Source: Heligmosomoides polygyrus polygyrus
Taxonomy: Eukaryota; Nematoda; Chromadorea; Rhabditida; Heligmosomidae
Direction: 5' to 3'
NCBI GenBank assembly: GCA_947396885.1
Contig: OX377206.1
Coordinates: 15,623,466-15,687,465 of the forward strand
DNA length: 64,000 nucleotides
Below, in pieces: positions 11,478 to 23,011 of the stretch; the stretch's first letter is position 1; each line of letters opens with the position of its first letter. Position numbers and translations under genes: made by a program. The notes beneath the pieces are model-generated. The model saw nothing but the letters and a program-made list of their open reading frames with translations, did not search any database and was not told the origin of the DNA.

Positions 11478-12802
11478 ATCTCAGTGGAAGGCCAGCAGAA
11501 CACCTTTCTGTACAGGAGTGCACGACGTTAGCAACTATCGCCTGATCTGCCTGCTGCCTGTAGTCTACAAGCTGTTCACTCGAGTGATCCTGAATAGGAT
11601 TAGCAGAACGCTGGACGAAGGACAGCCATGCGAGCAAGCAGGATTTCGGAGAGGATTCAGCATGATCGACCACATACACGAAGCTCATCGAAGTGTCGCG
11701 AGAGTTCAAGCTGCCGCTATGGCTTACCTCCATCGACCTGAAGAAGGAGTTCGACTCTGTCGAAACTGAAGCGGTCGTCTAAGCCGTGCTCGCTCAGGGC
11801 GTTCCTACTCTGTACATCAGAGTCCTTCAAGAGCTGTACAGTGGATTCACGACCGAGGTCTCACCATTCTACAACGACGTCGTCATAGACGTGAAGAGAG
11901 ATGTTCGGCAGGGGGATGCCATATCCCCGATGCTCTTCAGCTCGAAAACGCCATGCGCGAACTAGAATGGGAAGACATGGAGTGAAGGTCGACGGCCGGC
12001 AACTGACCATCTTCGGTTTGCTGATGACATCGTACTCATAACACCGAGCGCTAGCCAGGCGGAGCAGATGCTTGTTGGCATCGACCGTGTATGTGGGAAC
12101 GTTGGACTGCAGCTGAATCTTACGAAGACGATGTTCATGAGGAACGGACGAGTTTCTGATGCGTCATCCTCACTCAACAAATCTTCGAATGCTCCAGATA
12201 CGTATATGCGAAGTCAACATGGCCAACGGCCTAGCGCCAGAGATGAGCAGGAGGAAAGGAGAGCGGCTTGTGGAGTTTTTAAGAGCGTCGAAAGAGACGT
12301 AGAGAAGACGAAGAACGTCCGGTTCGTACGCACCTTTTCGACTTCACTATTCTTCCTGCCCTAGCATACGCATCAGAGAACTGGGCCATATGAAAGCAGG
12401 ATGAACATGCGATCAGGGTCGCGCAGCGTGGAATCGAGAGGACGATGCTCGGTGACACGACTCACGCAAGTGAGAGAAGGCCTCCGGAGTTTCGAGCTTC
12501 GCCGACGTTCGAAGATCAGAGACGCTGTCGCATGGGCCAAGTCGTCGAAAATTAGGTGGGCCACGTAATGCGCTTCGCAGACACCGAGTGGACGTCACCG
12601 ACGGGATTCCGTGGGATGTCAAGAGAACAGCAGGAACTGCCCACCAACGCTTGTTCGGGCTTCTTCGTCAAAGCCCTGAACAATGACGCCCTTCGCGTCC
12701 CTCGAGCGAAAAGGATCCATTGGTGCACCCTGGCACGCGGCACGGACGTTTGGAGACGCTGATGGTGCCCGCTTGAACATCAATGGGACGACAGATGATA
12801 TA
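11478..12802 (+). pseudogene. 5'-truncated, decayed RTE LINE copy
   Basis: The plus strand matches the RT and C-terminal parts of the intact RTE copies. It begins within the SQWKTS region and continues through [29 protein letters not shown], the FADD region (now frameshifted), and the C-terminal block before ending at GGGACGACAGATGAT. Many indels and stops break the frame. 5' truncation is normal for LINE insertions. It sits inside the TIR element 10311-13525. Confidence 0.9.
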
Positions 12803-13394
12803 CGTGAAATGAGGAATTTCCTGCACCCTATCGCCAGCGAAATCAAAGGTAACTAAAAAAACTTTTCTGCCTCCTACTAATTTGTGACACCAAAAGCTGA
12901 GCAATCTTCAGAGTTAGAAAAGCAGCTTCGACAAAGGCTCTGCAGAAAGCGATATTGGGGATGACCGGCCAACAATGTTCAATTTTTAAACCGGGGGAGG
13001 AGAATAACCCTAGCCACAGTAACTCTAAGACAAGTGGTTAGTTAATACCTATTTTAGTACTTCTCAAAATACTAGTTTTATAGTTTTAATACAAGATTTT
13101 TAGTGATCGTAGATGGTCCAAACTACTGTTAATATGGAAAAGAATACAAAGCCAAATTATGAAAGTCGAAAAATGTCCTATGAAGAAACTCCTTGCCAGC
13201 AGCACTTACACAATCAATCAAGCAAACATGTGGGATAGTCCATGAGTATATGGCGCAATTGCTACATGAGCATTCAAAAACGCTACATGCTTGCCATTTA
13301 AGATACTCTAGAAACACTATTTTGGAATGAAGCTCACTATTCTATGATACTTTTGAATTTTTTTCATAGGATTTCTGTGGAAAATTTTGTTCGC

Positions 13395-13510
13395 GACTCT
13401 GTTTTCTGTTTTCTGGCCAATTTTTGGCCATTTTCCCAGAAAACAGAAAACAGAAAAAATTTGCCCAAAATGGCCAGAAAATCAGAAAACAGAAAACAGA
13501 AAACAGAAAT
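13395..13510. repeat. CAGAAAA/TTTTCTG array, right subterminal
   Basis: Units of CAGAAAA and its complement flank TGGCCA-containing palindromic spacers. Compare the array at 10326-10460. Confidence 0.7.
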
Positions 13511-13710
13511 TCCGCCCATCCCTGGTATGTACATCCAAATTGCCAACACAACACTTCCTGCAAGAAAAGATTCCCAACTCAGGGTGAGCTATTGCGATGC
13601 TATTTTGACAGGATGCAGGGCCGTGTGAACGGTGCCGCCCAGAATTGCAGTCAGTTTTTGCTGAACGCTATTTTAAAGACCTAAAAAAGAGATACCAAAA
13701 AGCGCCCTAT

Positions 13711-13740
13711 CTCTTTTCGTACCAAAAAGAGATAGGGCGC
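13711..13740. repeat. hairpin abutting a SINE-A head
   Basis: GCGCCCTATCTCTTTT is followed six bases later by its reverse complement. The right arm runs directly into the tRNA-like head of the SINE at 13735. This could be a snap-back at the insertion point. Confidence 0.7.
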
Positions 13741-14022
13741 ATGGGGCGCAGTCGAAGGAGGCGCCGGCTGTCGCCTGCACCTGATACCAGGTTCCTGGTT
13801 CGGATTTCCCGCCGAGGCCAACCAAGCCTTCCATCCCTCCGGGGTCGGTGAATTGGTACCAGACTTGTCTGGGAAGGGGAAAGCACTGACTTGAACATCG
13901 GCTGGCCAGCGCAAGTCATTGAATGGCCAAATACGCATTTAACATGCTTCCACGACATCCCGTAGAAGTAGGATGCGTGGCGCATCCCAAAGAGGATTAT
14001 ACAACGCCGTCCTTTATCATTT
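13735..14022 (+). repeat. SINE-A copy, full length
   Basis: tRNA-like head (GGCGCAGTCGAAGGAGGCG, then CTGGTTCGGATTTCCC), body (GAATTGGTACCAGACTTGTC, TGGCCAAATACGCATTTAA, CCACGACATCCCGTAGAAG), and tail (CGCCGTCCTTTATC). Confidence 0.85.
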
Positions 14023-14035
14023 TTTATTCTTTAAA

Positions 14036-14656
14036 AAAGAGATGTGAAAACGTGTGCGCAATAATCACCAACGTCTACGACACCCCACGAGATATGCCTC
14101 GGTGGCGCAGTCGGTAGAAGTGCCGCCTCGTAGGAGCACACCGACGGGCTATTCAGTTGGAGTCCGAGTGCTACCTATGTTTTTGCACGTATATTAATTT
14201 GTTATTATTACGCTTTCTTATGAACAGGAGTCAATTTTAAACCATGAATGCCTACAGCAAACCAGGGCTGTCTATTTGCGCGTTCGTACTAGTTTTTCAA
14301 CGATGCGCTTGTGTTTTACTTGTTTCGTAGTTTTGTACCACAGCTGTTGACTAAAAGGGAAGAGAAATAAGCCTTTTTATTTACAGAGAAATGATATGGT
14401 GCACATACGCACGGGTTATCGTAAGCATTGATGGTCTAAAATTGACTCCTGTGCTAATGACAAAGCGTAATAAAGACAAAGTAAAACGTGCAAAAATACT
14501 GGCAGCGCGCGGACTCGAACTCAAAAGTCCGTCGATAGGCTTCTATGAAGCGGCACTCCCACACGCTGCGTCCTCGAGACACATCTCTTGGGGTGTCATT
14601 GAGGTTGATGAGTGTTGCGCACACATTTTCTTACCCCTTTCAGGTCTTTAGAAAAG
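14036..14656. repeat. long inverted repeat of two tRNA-like units
   Basis: The left arm is about 14036-14268 and the right arm about 14395-14656 in reverse. Both arms carry a conserved order: GTGTGCGCAA, GACACCCCA, a tRNA-like block with GTCCG, then TTTTTGCACGT, TATTACGCTTT and GGAGTCAATTTTA. The right arm, read on the minus strand, has a good B box (GAGTTCGAGTCCG). This is either a fold-back element or two copies of one tRNA-derived SINE inserted head to head. Confidence 0.75.
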
Positions 14657-14707
14657 CATTTAGCATAAACTAACTGTAATTCTAGACTCCACTCATATGG
14701 CCCTATA

Positions 14708-14992
14708 ATAGATAAAGGATAAAGGACGGCGTTACCCTTTTAGGATTCACCACGCATTTTACTTCTACGGGATGTCGTGGAGGCGACTTGAATGCGTATT
14801 TGGCCATACAATGACTTGCGGTGGCCAGTCGATGAACAAGTCAGCGCTTTATCCTTCCCAGACAAGTCTGGTACCAATTCACCGACCTCGGAGAGATGGA
14901 AGGCTTGGTTGACCTGGGCGGGAAATCCGAACCAGGAACCTGGTATCGGGTGCACGCGACAGCCGGCGCCTCCTCCGACTGCGCTACACGCG
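14708..14992 (-). repeat. SINE-A copy with 16-bp target duplication
   Basis: This full-length minus-strand copy is flanked by perfect 16-bp repeats CTCATATGGCCCTATA (14692-14707 and 14993-15008). That is direct evidence that the family moves by target-primed retrotransposition. The tail is AGATAAAGGATAAAGGACGG as read on the plus strand. Confidence 0.92.
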
Positions 14993-15269
14993 CTCATATG
15001 GCCCTATATGGCCCTATATCCAGTCAAAACAGCATCACAAAGGCTCACCATGAGTTGGGAACCTTTCCCTGAAGTAGATATAGCGTGCAGACATGGATGG
15101 ATTAATGCGGTCCTTTACCCTTTACCTATTGTCCTTTTAGGTGGTATGGAACGGGAGGACGAATGTAACTTCCACTTCAAGGTTGCTTCCTGTTGACTAG
15201 GATAGATCCTAACACGAGAAGGTAGAGATTAAGTACGCGTTAGCTACTGCATTTCATATTACCTGCACC

Positions 15270-15945
15270 ACATGTCTCGCCGTTGATGGTAGGATTGCCA
15301 GTTTTGTTAGAAACGTCCTCATTCGTTCCTTTCGCATGTCAGAGGGCTCCAACGCTCAGAGTCCTCTTAATTCTAGCGGCAGAAAAGGCGTCATATTGTT
15401 CGTCCACAGCCTTCACGAAGAAGCTCGACGAAGGCGTTGGTGGGCGTTCCAATGTCCTTCTGACACCCGGCGGATCCAGTGTGTTACGTTCTGGTTCAGC
15501 GTGTGTCTGCGAAACGCATTACATGGCCGCCCATCCAATTTTCGACGCCTTGGCCCATGTGACAACGTCTCTGATTCTCCAGCATCGACGAAGCAATTCC
15601 GTAGGTCTTCTCCCACCTGCGTGAATCGTGTAACTCGTCGTCGCGATCATCGTCGTCTTGATTCTTCGTTGTGCGACGATGATCGCGTGTTCATTCCGTT
15701 TTCATCGAGCGCAGGTCTCTGCGGCGAAGGTTAGCGAAGGAAGAACAGTGGAATCGAATATGTAGGCACGGAGGCGGACGTTCTTCACTGCTTCTTCGAC
15801 AACACTGACAAGCCCCCCCCCCCACCTCCATGGTCGTTTTCTTCTGCTCTGCTTCGACACCTGGTCGCTGGCTATTTTCACTTCGCGACCCAGATACACG
15901 TAGCAAGAGATTTCGGAAATACACTTTCCGTTCCGTTTGAGCTGG
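15270..15945 (-). pseudogene. decayed RTE 3' fragment
   Basis: The minus strand matches the last ~230 residues of the RTE ORF, including the YVYLGREV region, the VRLRAYIFDSTVLPSLTFA-like block and the C-terminal basic part. It is more diverged than the copy at 11478, with multiple frameshifts and a C run at 15812-15824. Confidence 0.8.
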
Positions 15946-16071
15946 GCTTTTCGATGTCTCGAAGACTGCTTTCTTGAAATGTGGACAAAAACGTTTCTAG
16001 AAATCTTAAAGTCCTGAAGTCTTAAAAAATAACGAAAAATAATATTTTTAACCAGCAAGCTATAGGTGGGG

Positions 16072-16165
16072 TATGGTAGCGCAGTCGGAGGAGGCGCTGG
16101 TTGTCATCCGCACTAGACATTGGATCAGACGCCGATTCCAATAATTTGATCCGTCATTTTTTTAA
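16072..16165 (+). repeat. tRNA-like SINE head fragment
   Basis: GGTAGCGCAGTCGGAGGAGGCG matches the SINE-A head, then the sequence departs from SINE-A after about 60 bp and ends in a T run. It may be a truncated copy or a related family. Confidence 0.45.
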
Positions 16166-16474
16166 ACGCGACTGAAAGGATTAAGGGCTTCTTTGAAAAC
16201 ATCTGTGCGTAGTTCAAATAAGAGTAGCTTTAACGAGAAGGACTTTCCTATGATCCAAACGACTGATCTCTTTTTGGATCTTACGTAGGATAATCTGATT
16301 AGGTTCGGACATCAGATTTCTGATCAACATCAGTTACAAAATTTATCCAGAAGACCGATCTGGTGAAAATCACCTCTATCTCAATCGCCCTGAGATCTGG
16401 GCTTTTCAAAAATCGCACTGTCAGAGCAATACATTTGACCATGGTTTAAAAAAATTACGGTTTCGAATTATTGG

Positions 16475-16755
16475 AATCGGCGTCGGACCCAATGTGTGGT
16501 CTGCTCCCTGAATCAAGCTCGTGGTTCGGGTTCTCAAAATGTGCCAACCAAGCCTTCCATTTCTTTGTGGTAGGCGTTTTGTGCCGAAATTGTCTGAGAA
16601 AGTCAAAGCAATGAATCGTTCAATTGCTGACCACCACGAGACATTGCATAGGATGGTTAGGCATTCGAAGTGCCTCCAAGATATCCCCTAGAAGTAGAGT
16701 GCGTGCCGCATAACAGAAAGGATTGATTAATGTCGCCTTTTATCCTCATCTTTAG
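16475..16755 (+). repeat. diverged SINE-A copy
   Basis: Ordered remnants of the SINE-A body are present: CAAGCTCGTGGTTCGGG, CCAACCAAGCCTTCCATT, AGATATCCCCTAGAAGTAGA and GTCGCCTTTTATCC. Confidence 0.6.
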
Positions 16756-16824
16756 GCATTAGTTAAAATTCTAGTCGGTATTAGGATAACCCTATGTCTC
16801 TGCCACTGCTACTACTAGTATACT

Positions 16825-17114
16825 GGGCGCGTGGAGCGCAGTGGGAGAGGCGCCGGCTGTCGCCTGCACCCGATACCAAGTTCCTGGTTCGGATTTCTTG
16901 CCCAGGCCAGCCAAGCCTTCCATCCCTCTGGGGTCGGTGAATTGGTATCAAACTTGCCTGGGAAGGATATAGCGCTGACTTGTTCATCGGCTGGCCACCG
17001 CAAGTCATTGTATAGCCAAATACGCATTCAAGTCGCCTTCACGACATCCCGTAGAAGTATAATGCGTGGCGCATCCCAAAGAGGATTGAATAACGCCGTC
17101 CTTTATCCTTTATT
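16825..17114 (+). repeat. SINE-A copy, full length
   Basis: Complete head, body and tail (GGCGCCGGCTGTCGCC to CGCCGTCCTTTATCC). It is close in sequence to the copies at 13735 and 50955. Confidence 0.85.
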
Positions 17115-17554
17115 CGGATTTTGAAAGTTGGCCAAACACCAACTGAGAAGGTATCTCGAATTTTCACTGAGATTTTCCCAAATTCGTTCTTCAGATATAA
17201 CGTCATCGAAAACTTCGTCTATGCTATCGAACAGCGGCAGCTTCTTATTCTCCAGAGTAAGGAGCGATGACGATTCGAGCGAAGAGGCTCTCTCACCCTC
17301 GTGATCATTAGCATGTTTGGGGGCGAAAACTCGATTTTTTCCGTTGTTTTCTTAGTGACGGCCACACCCCGTCGCTAACGTCGCTGGTGGCACTCATCGA
17401 ATTAATTGCTGTCTCAAAGAAACCTACACCACGCCGATTCTGCGTCTACAAAGCAGCGTATAATCATGTTAGGTCGTCGTGTAGGAGGAGCGGTTTCAAT
17501 CTGTTTGGCGGCTTCACTGGAATTTCATCTTTGAAAATGCCGCCGCGCTAATTT

Positions 17555-17854
17555 ATGAGACCTTTCTCGTACGGCCTGCGGCTTCGGCGTAAGTCCATGA
17601 AACTCATTTCACGTGGTTCCCTGGTGAATAGTTTTGATGCGAAAGCATTTATCTTTGATGTGCGATGGAAACCAAAGAGCAGACGACGACAGAAGTTGGG
17701 ACAGCGTCCAAAAAGATGCGACGATGTTGACGTGGAGGTTCTGCCGCTGGAGCAGACCACTCTCTCCTCTAGCGTTTCTCCTCGTGACTCTGTATTACCT
17801 TCCGTTTCCAGACAACCGTCGGTCAAGTTGTTATGGACTCATAACTCATCTGAT
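17555..17854 (+). CDS. possible coding exon, unknown protein
   Basis: An ATG follows an in-frame TAA. A 100-codon frame (starting MRPFSYGLRLRRKS) then ends in phase 0 at a strong donor, GAT|GTGAGT (17855). The composition looks protein-like, with a basic N-terminal half and a Ser-rich stretch TTLSSSVSPRDSVLP. I recognise no domain, and no partner exon could be placed in the following 2 kb, which is occupied by a fold-back element. The minus-strand frame over the same DNA is an alternative. It could be a first exon, or chance. Confidence 0.25.
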
Positions 17855-17975
17855 GTGAGTAATTTCACGTGCTGCTCGTTATATATGACCTTGCACTTGA
17901 CGCGACGCCATTTCAAGTTGCTACGTCCACCCACTTTCCCTCAGGGCGTGAGCCATCATGGCTTCACACATTAAT

Positions 17976-18925
17976 TTGAAAGCTCCCCGCCGTTTTCTAA
18001 CATCTTGTTCTGCATCCTGCTATTTTTTGCATGATATTAAATACCATTCGAAAGAAAATGATTTGCACTATCAGCACGTATGTCGCGTTTTTGGCAGTTT
18101 TCAGGTCATTAAATTAGAAAGTCAACAAAAAACAACCTTCGCTAACAGTTCCTTCTCTCTGCTCATCTTTAAGTTGTTTGCACAATGTTATAAGTCATTT
18201 GAAAAAGGAATTTTTTCTGCGACAATATTTGTTGGGTTTTTTGTTCACATTGGTTTCCATTAATTTTCAGCAGACTAAAGTGGAAAAAGTGAAAAGTCAA
18301 GGCATTGAATCGTTTTTCTACCAACAGTTCCTTCTTTAATCATTTTATTTTGACAACTTAAAAATTAGCAAATTTGAGAACGACTAGAGAACAAGGTACA
18401 TATTCCGATAGAGCAAAAAATTCTCCTTCAAATGCCATAAAACATCATGCAATAAAAAGGTTGGCAAAGATCGTTTTCTCTTTTTCAACCGAAAAAAATC
18501 AAAATGTGGAATAAGGCAAATGTTCTAATAGAACAAAACATTTTATTTTTATTTTTATTTATATTGAACATTCAACAATAACAATATCATAAGACTTACT
18601 AAAATTTACCAATTTGTTAAATAACATTAAATAAAATTTCTTACAAAAATTAAAATTTTTTGTTTTTATCAAACATTTCATTTTTTCTTAATCAAGAGTA
18701 GGAGCTGTTGGTAAGAACAATTCATGTCTTTCGGACACCTAATCTAAATGATCTGGAGATTAACAAACATCGAAGTGAACAAAAAACCCAACGCATATTC
18801 TTGTAGAGAAAATTGTCTTCTAACGGAAGGTGTAGAGCGTTGTGCAAAAGCCTGATACCTAAGCAGAGAGATGGAGCCTTCGGCGAAGTCCTACTAGAAT
18901 CTGTAGAAAAAAATATGCCTCCCTT
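17976..18925. mobile_element. diverged fold-back element, relative of 4135-5186
   Basis: The left part (CCCCGCCGTTTTCTAAC, then ATTCGAAAGAAAATGATTT) parallels the left arm of the element at 4135. Inner arms include GTTGGGTTTTTTGTTCAC and its exact complement near 18775-18800. The centre is AT-rich. End boundaries are uncertain because both tips are degraded. Confidence 0.5.
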
Positions 18926-19107
18926 TTTTGTAGAAATCTCCAATTATCTGTTTATTACAAATTATTGTACTCATTCCAGTCATTCTTTGCGTGCAACATC
19001 TTCACGCCTCATCGGAATGGTTTCATCAGCCTTCGTATTAAAAAGGCCTTTTCGTGCTCCTCCCCAGCATCCGTCAGCTGAAGCCATGTGGCACCGTATT
19101 ATGCAAA

Positions 19108-19328
19108 GTTGTGCTTTCGATATTTTTTCGAATATTCGAATTCGAGTATATTCAAAAACTGCAGTTTTCTGAATATTAGAATTTGAATACATTCGAAAAA
19201 CCCGATTCTTTGAATATACGAATTCCAGCTCATTCGAGAAACGCAATTTTTGAATACTTGAATTCGAATATAGAAATTCGAATGAAAACCATTCGAATAC
19301 CTATTCGAATAGGTCATTCAAACACAAC
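19108..19328. mobile_element. ATTCGAA minisatellite element 1
   Basis: Inverted ends (AGTTGTGCTTTCG and a CACAACTAT complement) surround tandem, diverged units built from ATTCGAATTCGAA and AAAAACCCGATT. The same organisation recurs at 29978-30202 and 53782-54132. Confidence 0.6.
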
Positions 19329-19749
19329 TATATACAGAGTGAACCATAAGTCCTGCAGCAAAATAAGGCAACGTTATTAGGAGTATTCTTCGAATCGTAG
19401 AGAACCTACCAACTGTTATGTAGCATATCTTATTGTCTTACTCCTTGCAAAGATCGTGGTTGTAGCTATTCTTATTAGAAAGTAGTGCGCTCCCACGTAA
19501 AACTATCGAAAATCTTCCTCTGGCCGGCGGTGAAGCAATCCCATTCCAATGTTGCTAAATTTCCGAAAATTGGTGGTAGAACATTCTGTATTATGGTGTC
19601 GCATAGGGCAATTCAGGGCCTTCTCCAGAGTGAACATTACATGAATGGACCTGAATTATAACAGAAGAACGCTACTAATTTGCTGATCATACACGATGCA
19701 GCAACGAGCTTTAACAAATGCAATATTAAGCTGTGTAGGTAATCTGTGA

Positions 19750-20280
19750 TTAGGCAACTGTTTATTTATTTATTTATTCAAATTCATAATATTCATGATA
19801 CTCACGCGTAAAACAAATGTGAAAAAGGAACAAACAAATTCTACTAAAAAAGGTCACAAAACAACAACAAAACATAGATAAGAGGCACTAGTAACTCGCT
19901 ATGAACAGCTATGAACAGAATTCATTCAACAGCAATTTCTAGAAGACGTGCATGAACAGTGACAGGAGATTTTCGTTTTCCGAAAGCAGAGAGATGAGCT
20001 CTCGCAGCCTTCTATATGTCAAAAATGAAGATCTGATCGTGGTTTTTGCAATGGCAATTTGCAAACGGAGCCTACTTCCTCTTGTTCCTACTGCTTTACC
20101 TCCGAAAAAATGTGAAGGGCTTATGTGAAGTTTGCCTGTGAGAATCTTGAACAGCATTTTGAGGTCAGGAAACTTTCTTCTACACACCAAAGGTTTTAGT
20201 ACAAGTGTTCTATGTCTTTCTCTGCCGTTTGTTCTTTGTGAATAATCTACACCTATGAGTCTCATTGTGAGTTTCTGTGT
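19750..20280 (-). pseudogene. CR1/Jockey-like LINE 3' fragment
   Basis: The minus-strand frame 20265-19939 reads as the C-terminal domain of CR1-type reverse transcriptases: R..LVLKPLVCRRKFPDLKMLFKIL, ISPSHFFGGKAVGTRGSRLRL, then SSFLTYRRLRELISLL. It is followed by a tail of TTTA-type repeats (ATTTATTTATTTATT on the plus strand at about 19763), as expected for a LINE 3' end. It is 5' truncated. Confidence 0.75.
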
Positions 20281-20577
20281 ATATGTAGCTTTATGTGTTA
20301 TTTTGTGTTGACAGTTTTATACGTAGTTTATGTAGTTTTTGGAAAACTGCAAGGAAACACAGCCCACAAGTAATGCGAAGACTCAGCTCAGAGGAGAGAT
20401 ACAGAGGAGAAGAGACTAAAAGGAAATTTTTTTAGGCGCAGTTGAAGCGCGTCGCTCATGCTGGGTATTCAGACGTTGCTTCATTTGATGAAAAATTTCT
20501 TAATGTTGAGCCATTCCAGAAAGGCCAAAATAATAGTGCGCTTATTTATACCTCTGGGAAACCTGATGATATGCAAA

Positions 20578-20652
20578 CGCATGTTAGATGTTCGTCTGCT
20601 TGCGCATGTTAGATGTTCGTCTGCTTGCGCATGTTAGGTGTTCGTCTTACAC
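20578..20652. repeat. 25-bp tandem repeat, 3 units
   Basis: Three units starting GCATGTTAGATGTTCGTC. The first two are identical; the third differs at one position (AGGTG) and is incomplete. Confidence 0.9.
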
Positions 20653-21202
20653 GATTTTCCAAAATATCTGCCCTCTCATCCTAGGTTTTTTATGTGAGAA
20701 GAGTGAAAATCAGTAAAAAAAAGTTAGATCGATGAGCATAGAAATGTAATGCCATATTTTCAAGACTCAATCGCGTTGTTTGACGGCAAATTGCACGTTC
20801 TGGTAAAGTGATTATTCTAACAGCGAATTCGATCAACAATCTGCCAAATATCGTGTCTGCTAGAGACTAGTGTGAAATTCCTGCATTTTTAGATTTTCGG
20901 TCTTCTTTATTTACCGCCTTAGAGAATAAGAGCTGCTCTAAGTAGCGTAGAAGAATCATTGTCCAATATCTTCCTTGGAACAAATGAGGAATACAATTTC
21001 GTTAGAGGCGCTGCGAGGCGGGCTACAAAGCTACCTACACGATCTGAAGGCTCTTATCAATCTAGGAGTGGTCCCTTATGAACAATACCACTCTACCACA
21101 ATATAAAAAATAGTGTTTTAAATTGTGTTAAGTCTGGTGTGGTGCACTCCTAGCTTTTTTAAACGCCTATGATTTTGTTGCAGGACTTATGGTTCACCCC
21201 GT

Positions 21203-22250
21203 GTTTAGTGTAACCCCGTGCGGACTTCGCTGTCCCGTGTCTTCAGCATTTACTTACGTGGCAGAATTTGTTGATGTTTTCAGATAGTCAGAAGTTAGGA
21301 GAGAGGAATTGTGGACACAGGACTACGTCAGTCGGCAATTAGTCGGCTGATGCACGGAGCCAAAGTCTAGCTGCCACCATTGTCCATTCGGAACGCTTCT
21401 CATCTAAGAATTGAATATGCTGAGTTGTTCATCTCATTCCGGTTCTTTCTGCTGTACTGTAGAAAAACCAGAAGTTAATCTTTTTCTGAAGCGATCTGTA
21501 GTTAGTGAAAAGCAATGAGATCATGCCACAAGGGCATCTTAGACTATAACTGTAATATGTTCTCGATCTGAGCTCTGTAAATAGTAACAAAATACAAATA
21601 AAATATATAAAATAAAATAAGAACAAGCAAATAGCATAGAATACCATTTCTCTAAAAATCCAAACATAATAGATTTGAAGTGTGCAAGAATTAAAATGTT
21701 TCAGTTGATAAACGTTCTTAGGTCTTCATCCTCTGCCATACAGTAATTGTGAAGTGCTGGCTTCACCCTAGTGAAATTGAAGTCCAGATATTTTCTAATA
21801 AAAAACTAATTTCATTAAAATTAAAAAATGCTTGACGCATAATGCTGTTTGTGGAATTTGTTCAAATATGGTTTTCTCTCTATGCGTTATTATTGAACTA
21901 TTAGCGGAGTGTATACAGCATTTACAAACACTGCAACCTGTCCTCTCCAGGAAATTGAAGTTATTAAATACAAGTGCTCTGTCACGCCTATAGCCATGCC
22001 TCGCACTTACGCGCTTCGCGCGATGTTGCAGAATCACTAAGCTAAGGACAATCACATCAAGTTAGCTGCTCTACTTGTACAGCTTTTTTCCTTAACTAAG
22101 AGTAGAAAGGCTCGCAGTATATGGTAGGATAGGACGATCTATTGGTTCCTCACTACTGGTCCTCCCTTAGAGAAACGGTCTCCCATTACTGGTGCTGGTC
22201 CCCCTCAATGATCCTACCTTAGCGGACGACGGCTTCAGCACGTCTTCTGA
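21203..22250. other. intergenic, no gene recognised
   Basis: AT-rich DNA with no domain-bearing frame. A patch near 22140-22205 repeats ACTGGTCCTCCC-like units similar to those at 46460-46590. Confidence 0.35.
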
Positions 22251-22255
22251 ATCCC

Positions 22256-22552
22256 CTGGCACGTAGAAGACGTCTGGGTATTCTCTGCCATTTTCGCGCC
22301 CCATAATTTAATCAGTATCGGTTGATTGCGATCGTTACTTCGAAACGAACTTCAGATTCGTGTTCAGCGATCGCGATTCGGACCGCCTGGACGACATCCA
22401 CAAAAAATCGATCGCTTGATCAATATCGATTGATGGCAATCGATACTTTAAAAACAAACTTCAGATTCGTGTTCAGCGACCGCGGTTACCCCAGGGCTGA
22501 AGTTTCCAGGCAAATAGAAGACGTCTGGGTATTTTCCGCTATTTTCGTGTCG
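22256..22552. repeat. degenerate direct duplications
   Basis: GTAGAAGACGTCTGGGTATT (22265) recurs as ATAGAAGACGTCTGGGTATT (22513). ACTTCAGATTCGTGTTCAGC occurs twice (about 22348 and 22458), each next to a copy of GATTGATxGCAATCGATAC-type sequence. A segment has been duplicated in place and has diverged. Confidence 0.75.
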
Positions 22553-23011
22553 TAATTTTCCCGATTTTCCCCCTATTTTACCCCCGCTAATTTCTACGGC
22601 GGTGCCGATCGATAGTATAACTCATCGCTTAGCGCGTAATTATAGAGTATGATGATTATTGGTTTAAATTAGCATACAAATACAGAAGTTCAGAGATTTA
22701 ACCAGCATCTGTAAAAAGTCCTAATGAATCCTTGGAATCACTGATAAAATTCCTTCCACTCTAGAATTTTATATGACTCAGCGTTGCATTGACGTGTGAG
22801 ATTTTTTTATGTAAGGCTACGAATTACCTAACAGGAGGAATTGTGGGTCCGCTCAGGTGTCTACCCTTGTTCGATTCCACCATACAGTAGTCAATTATCT
22901 GATTCAGTGGTAACTCAATAATTGCACCAGGTGCTTTCCCCGTCTGGTTGGCAATCGTAGCTTGCTGTATGCGCCAATTACGCTTTCAAAGTGCCGTCAA
23001 AACAACAACCG

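Larger units (their letters stand above)
10311..13525. mobile_element. large TIR element with CCAGGGATGGGCGGAA ends
   Basis: The left end is CCAGGGATGGGCGGAA and the right end is its exact reverse complement. Both sides carry a 6-bp direct duplication TATGTA (10305-10310 and 13526-13531). Just inside each end are arrays built from CAGAAAA units. No transposase is visible. The interior holds a SINE-B, an ATT microsatellite and a dead RTE copy, so the element has served as a landing pad. The small element at 42652-42727 shows similar ends and also a 6-bp duplication. An alternative is two unrelated single-ended insertions in opposite orientation, but the shared duplication argues against that. 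Confidence 0.6.
19335..21202. mobile_element. Tc1/mariner-like relic with long TIRs
   Basis: The left end is CAGAGTGAACCATAAGTCC. The right end, read in reverse, is CGGGGTGAACCATAAGTCC. The match continues through TGCA-CAAAAT, and TA precedes the left end. Between 19550 and 19720 the plus strand reads like a broken DDE transposase (IMVSHRAIQGLL, HYMNGPEL, then LLIIHDAATSF, resembling the second catalytic Asp block). A CR1-like LINE end has inserted within it. Confidence 0.55.

Noticed and set aside
20578..20652. CRISPR-like direct repeats
   Set aside because: Three contiguous units without spacers in a eukaryotic context form a simple tandem repeat.
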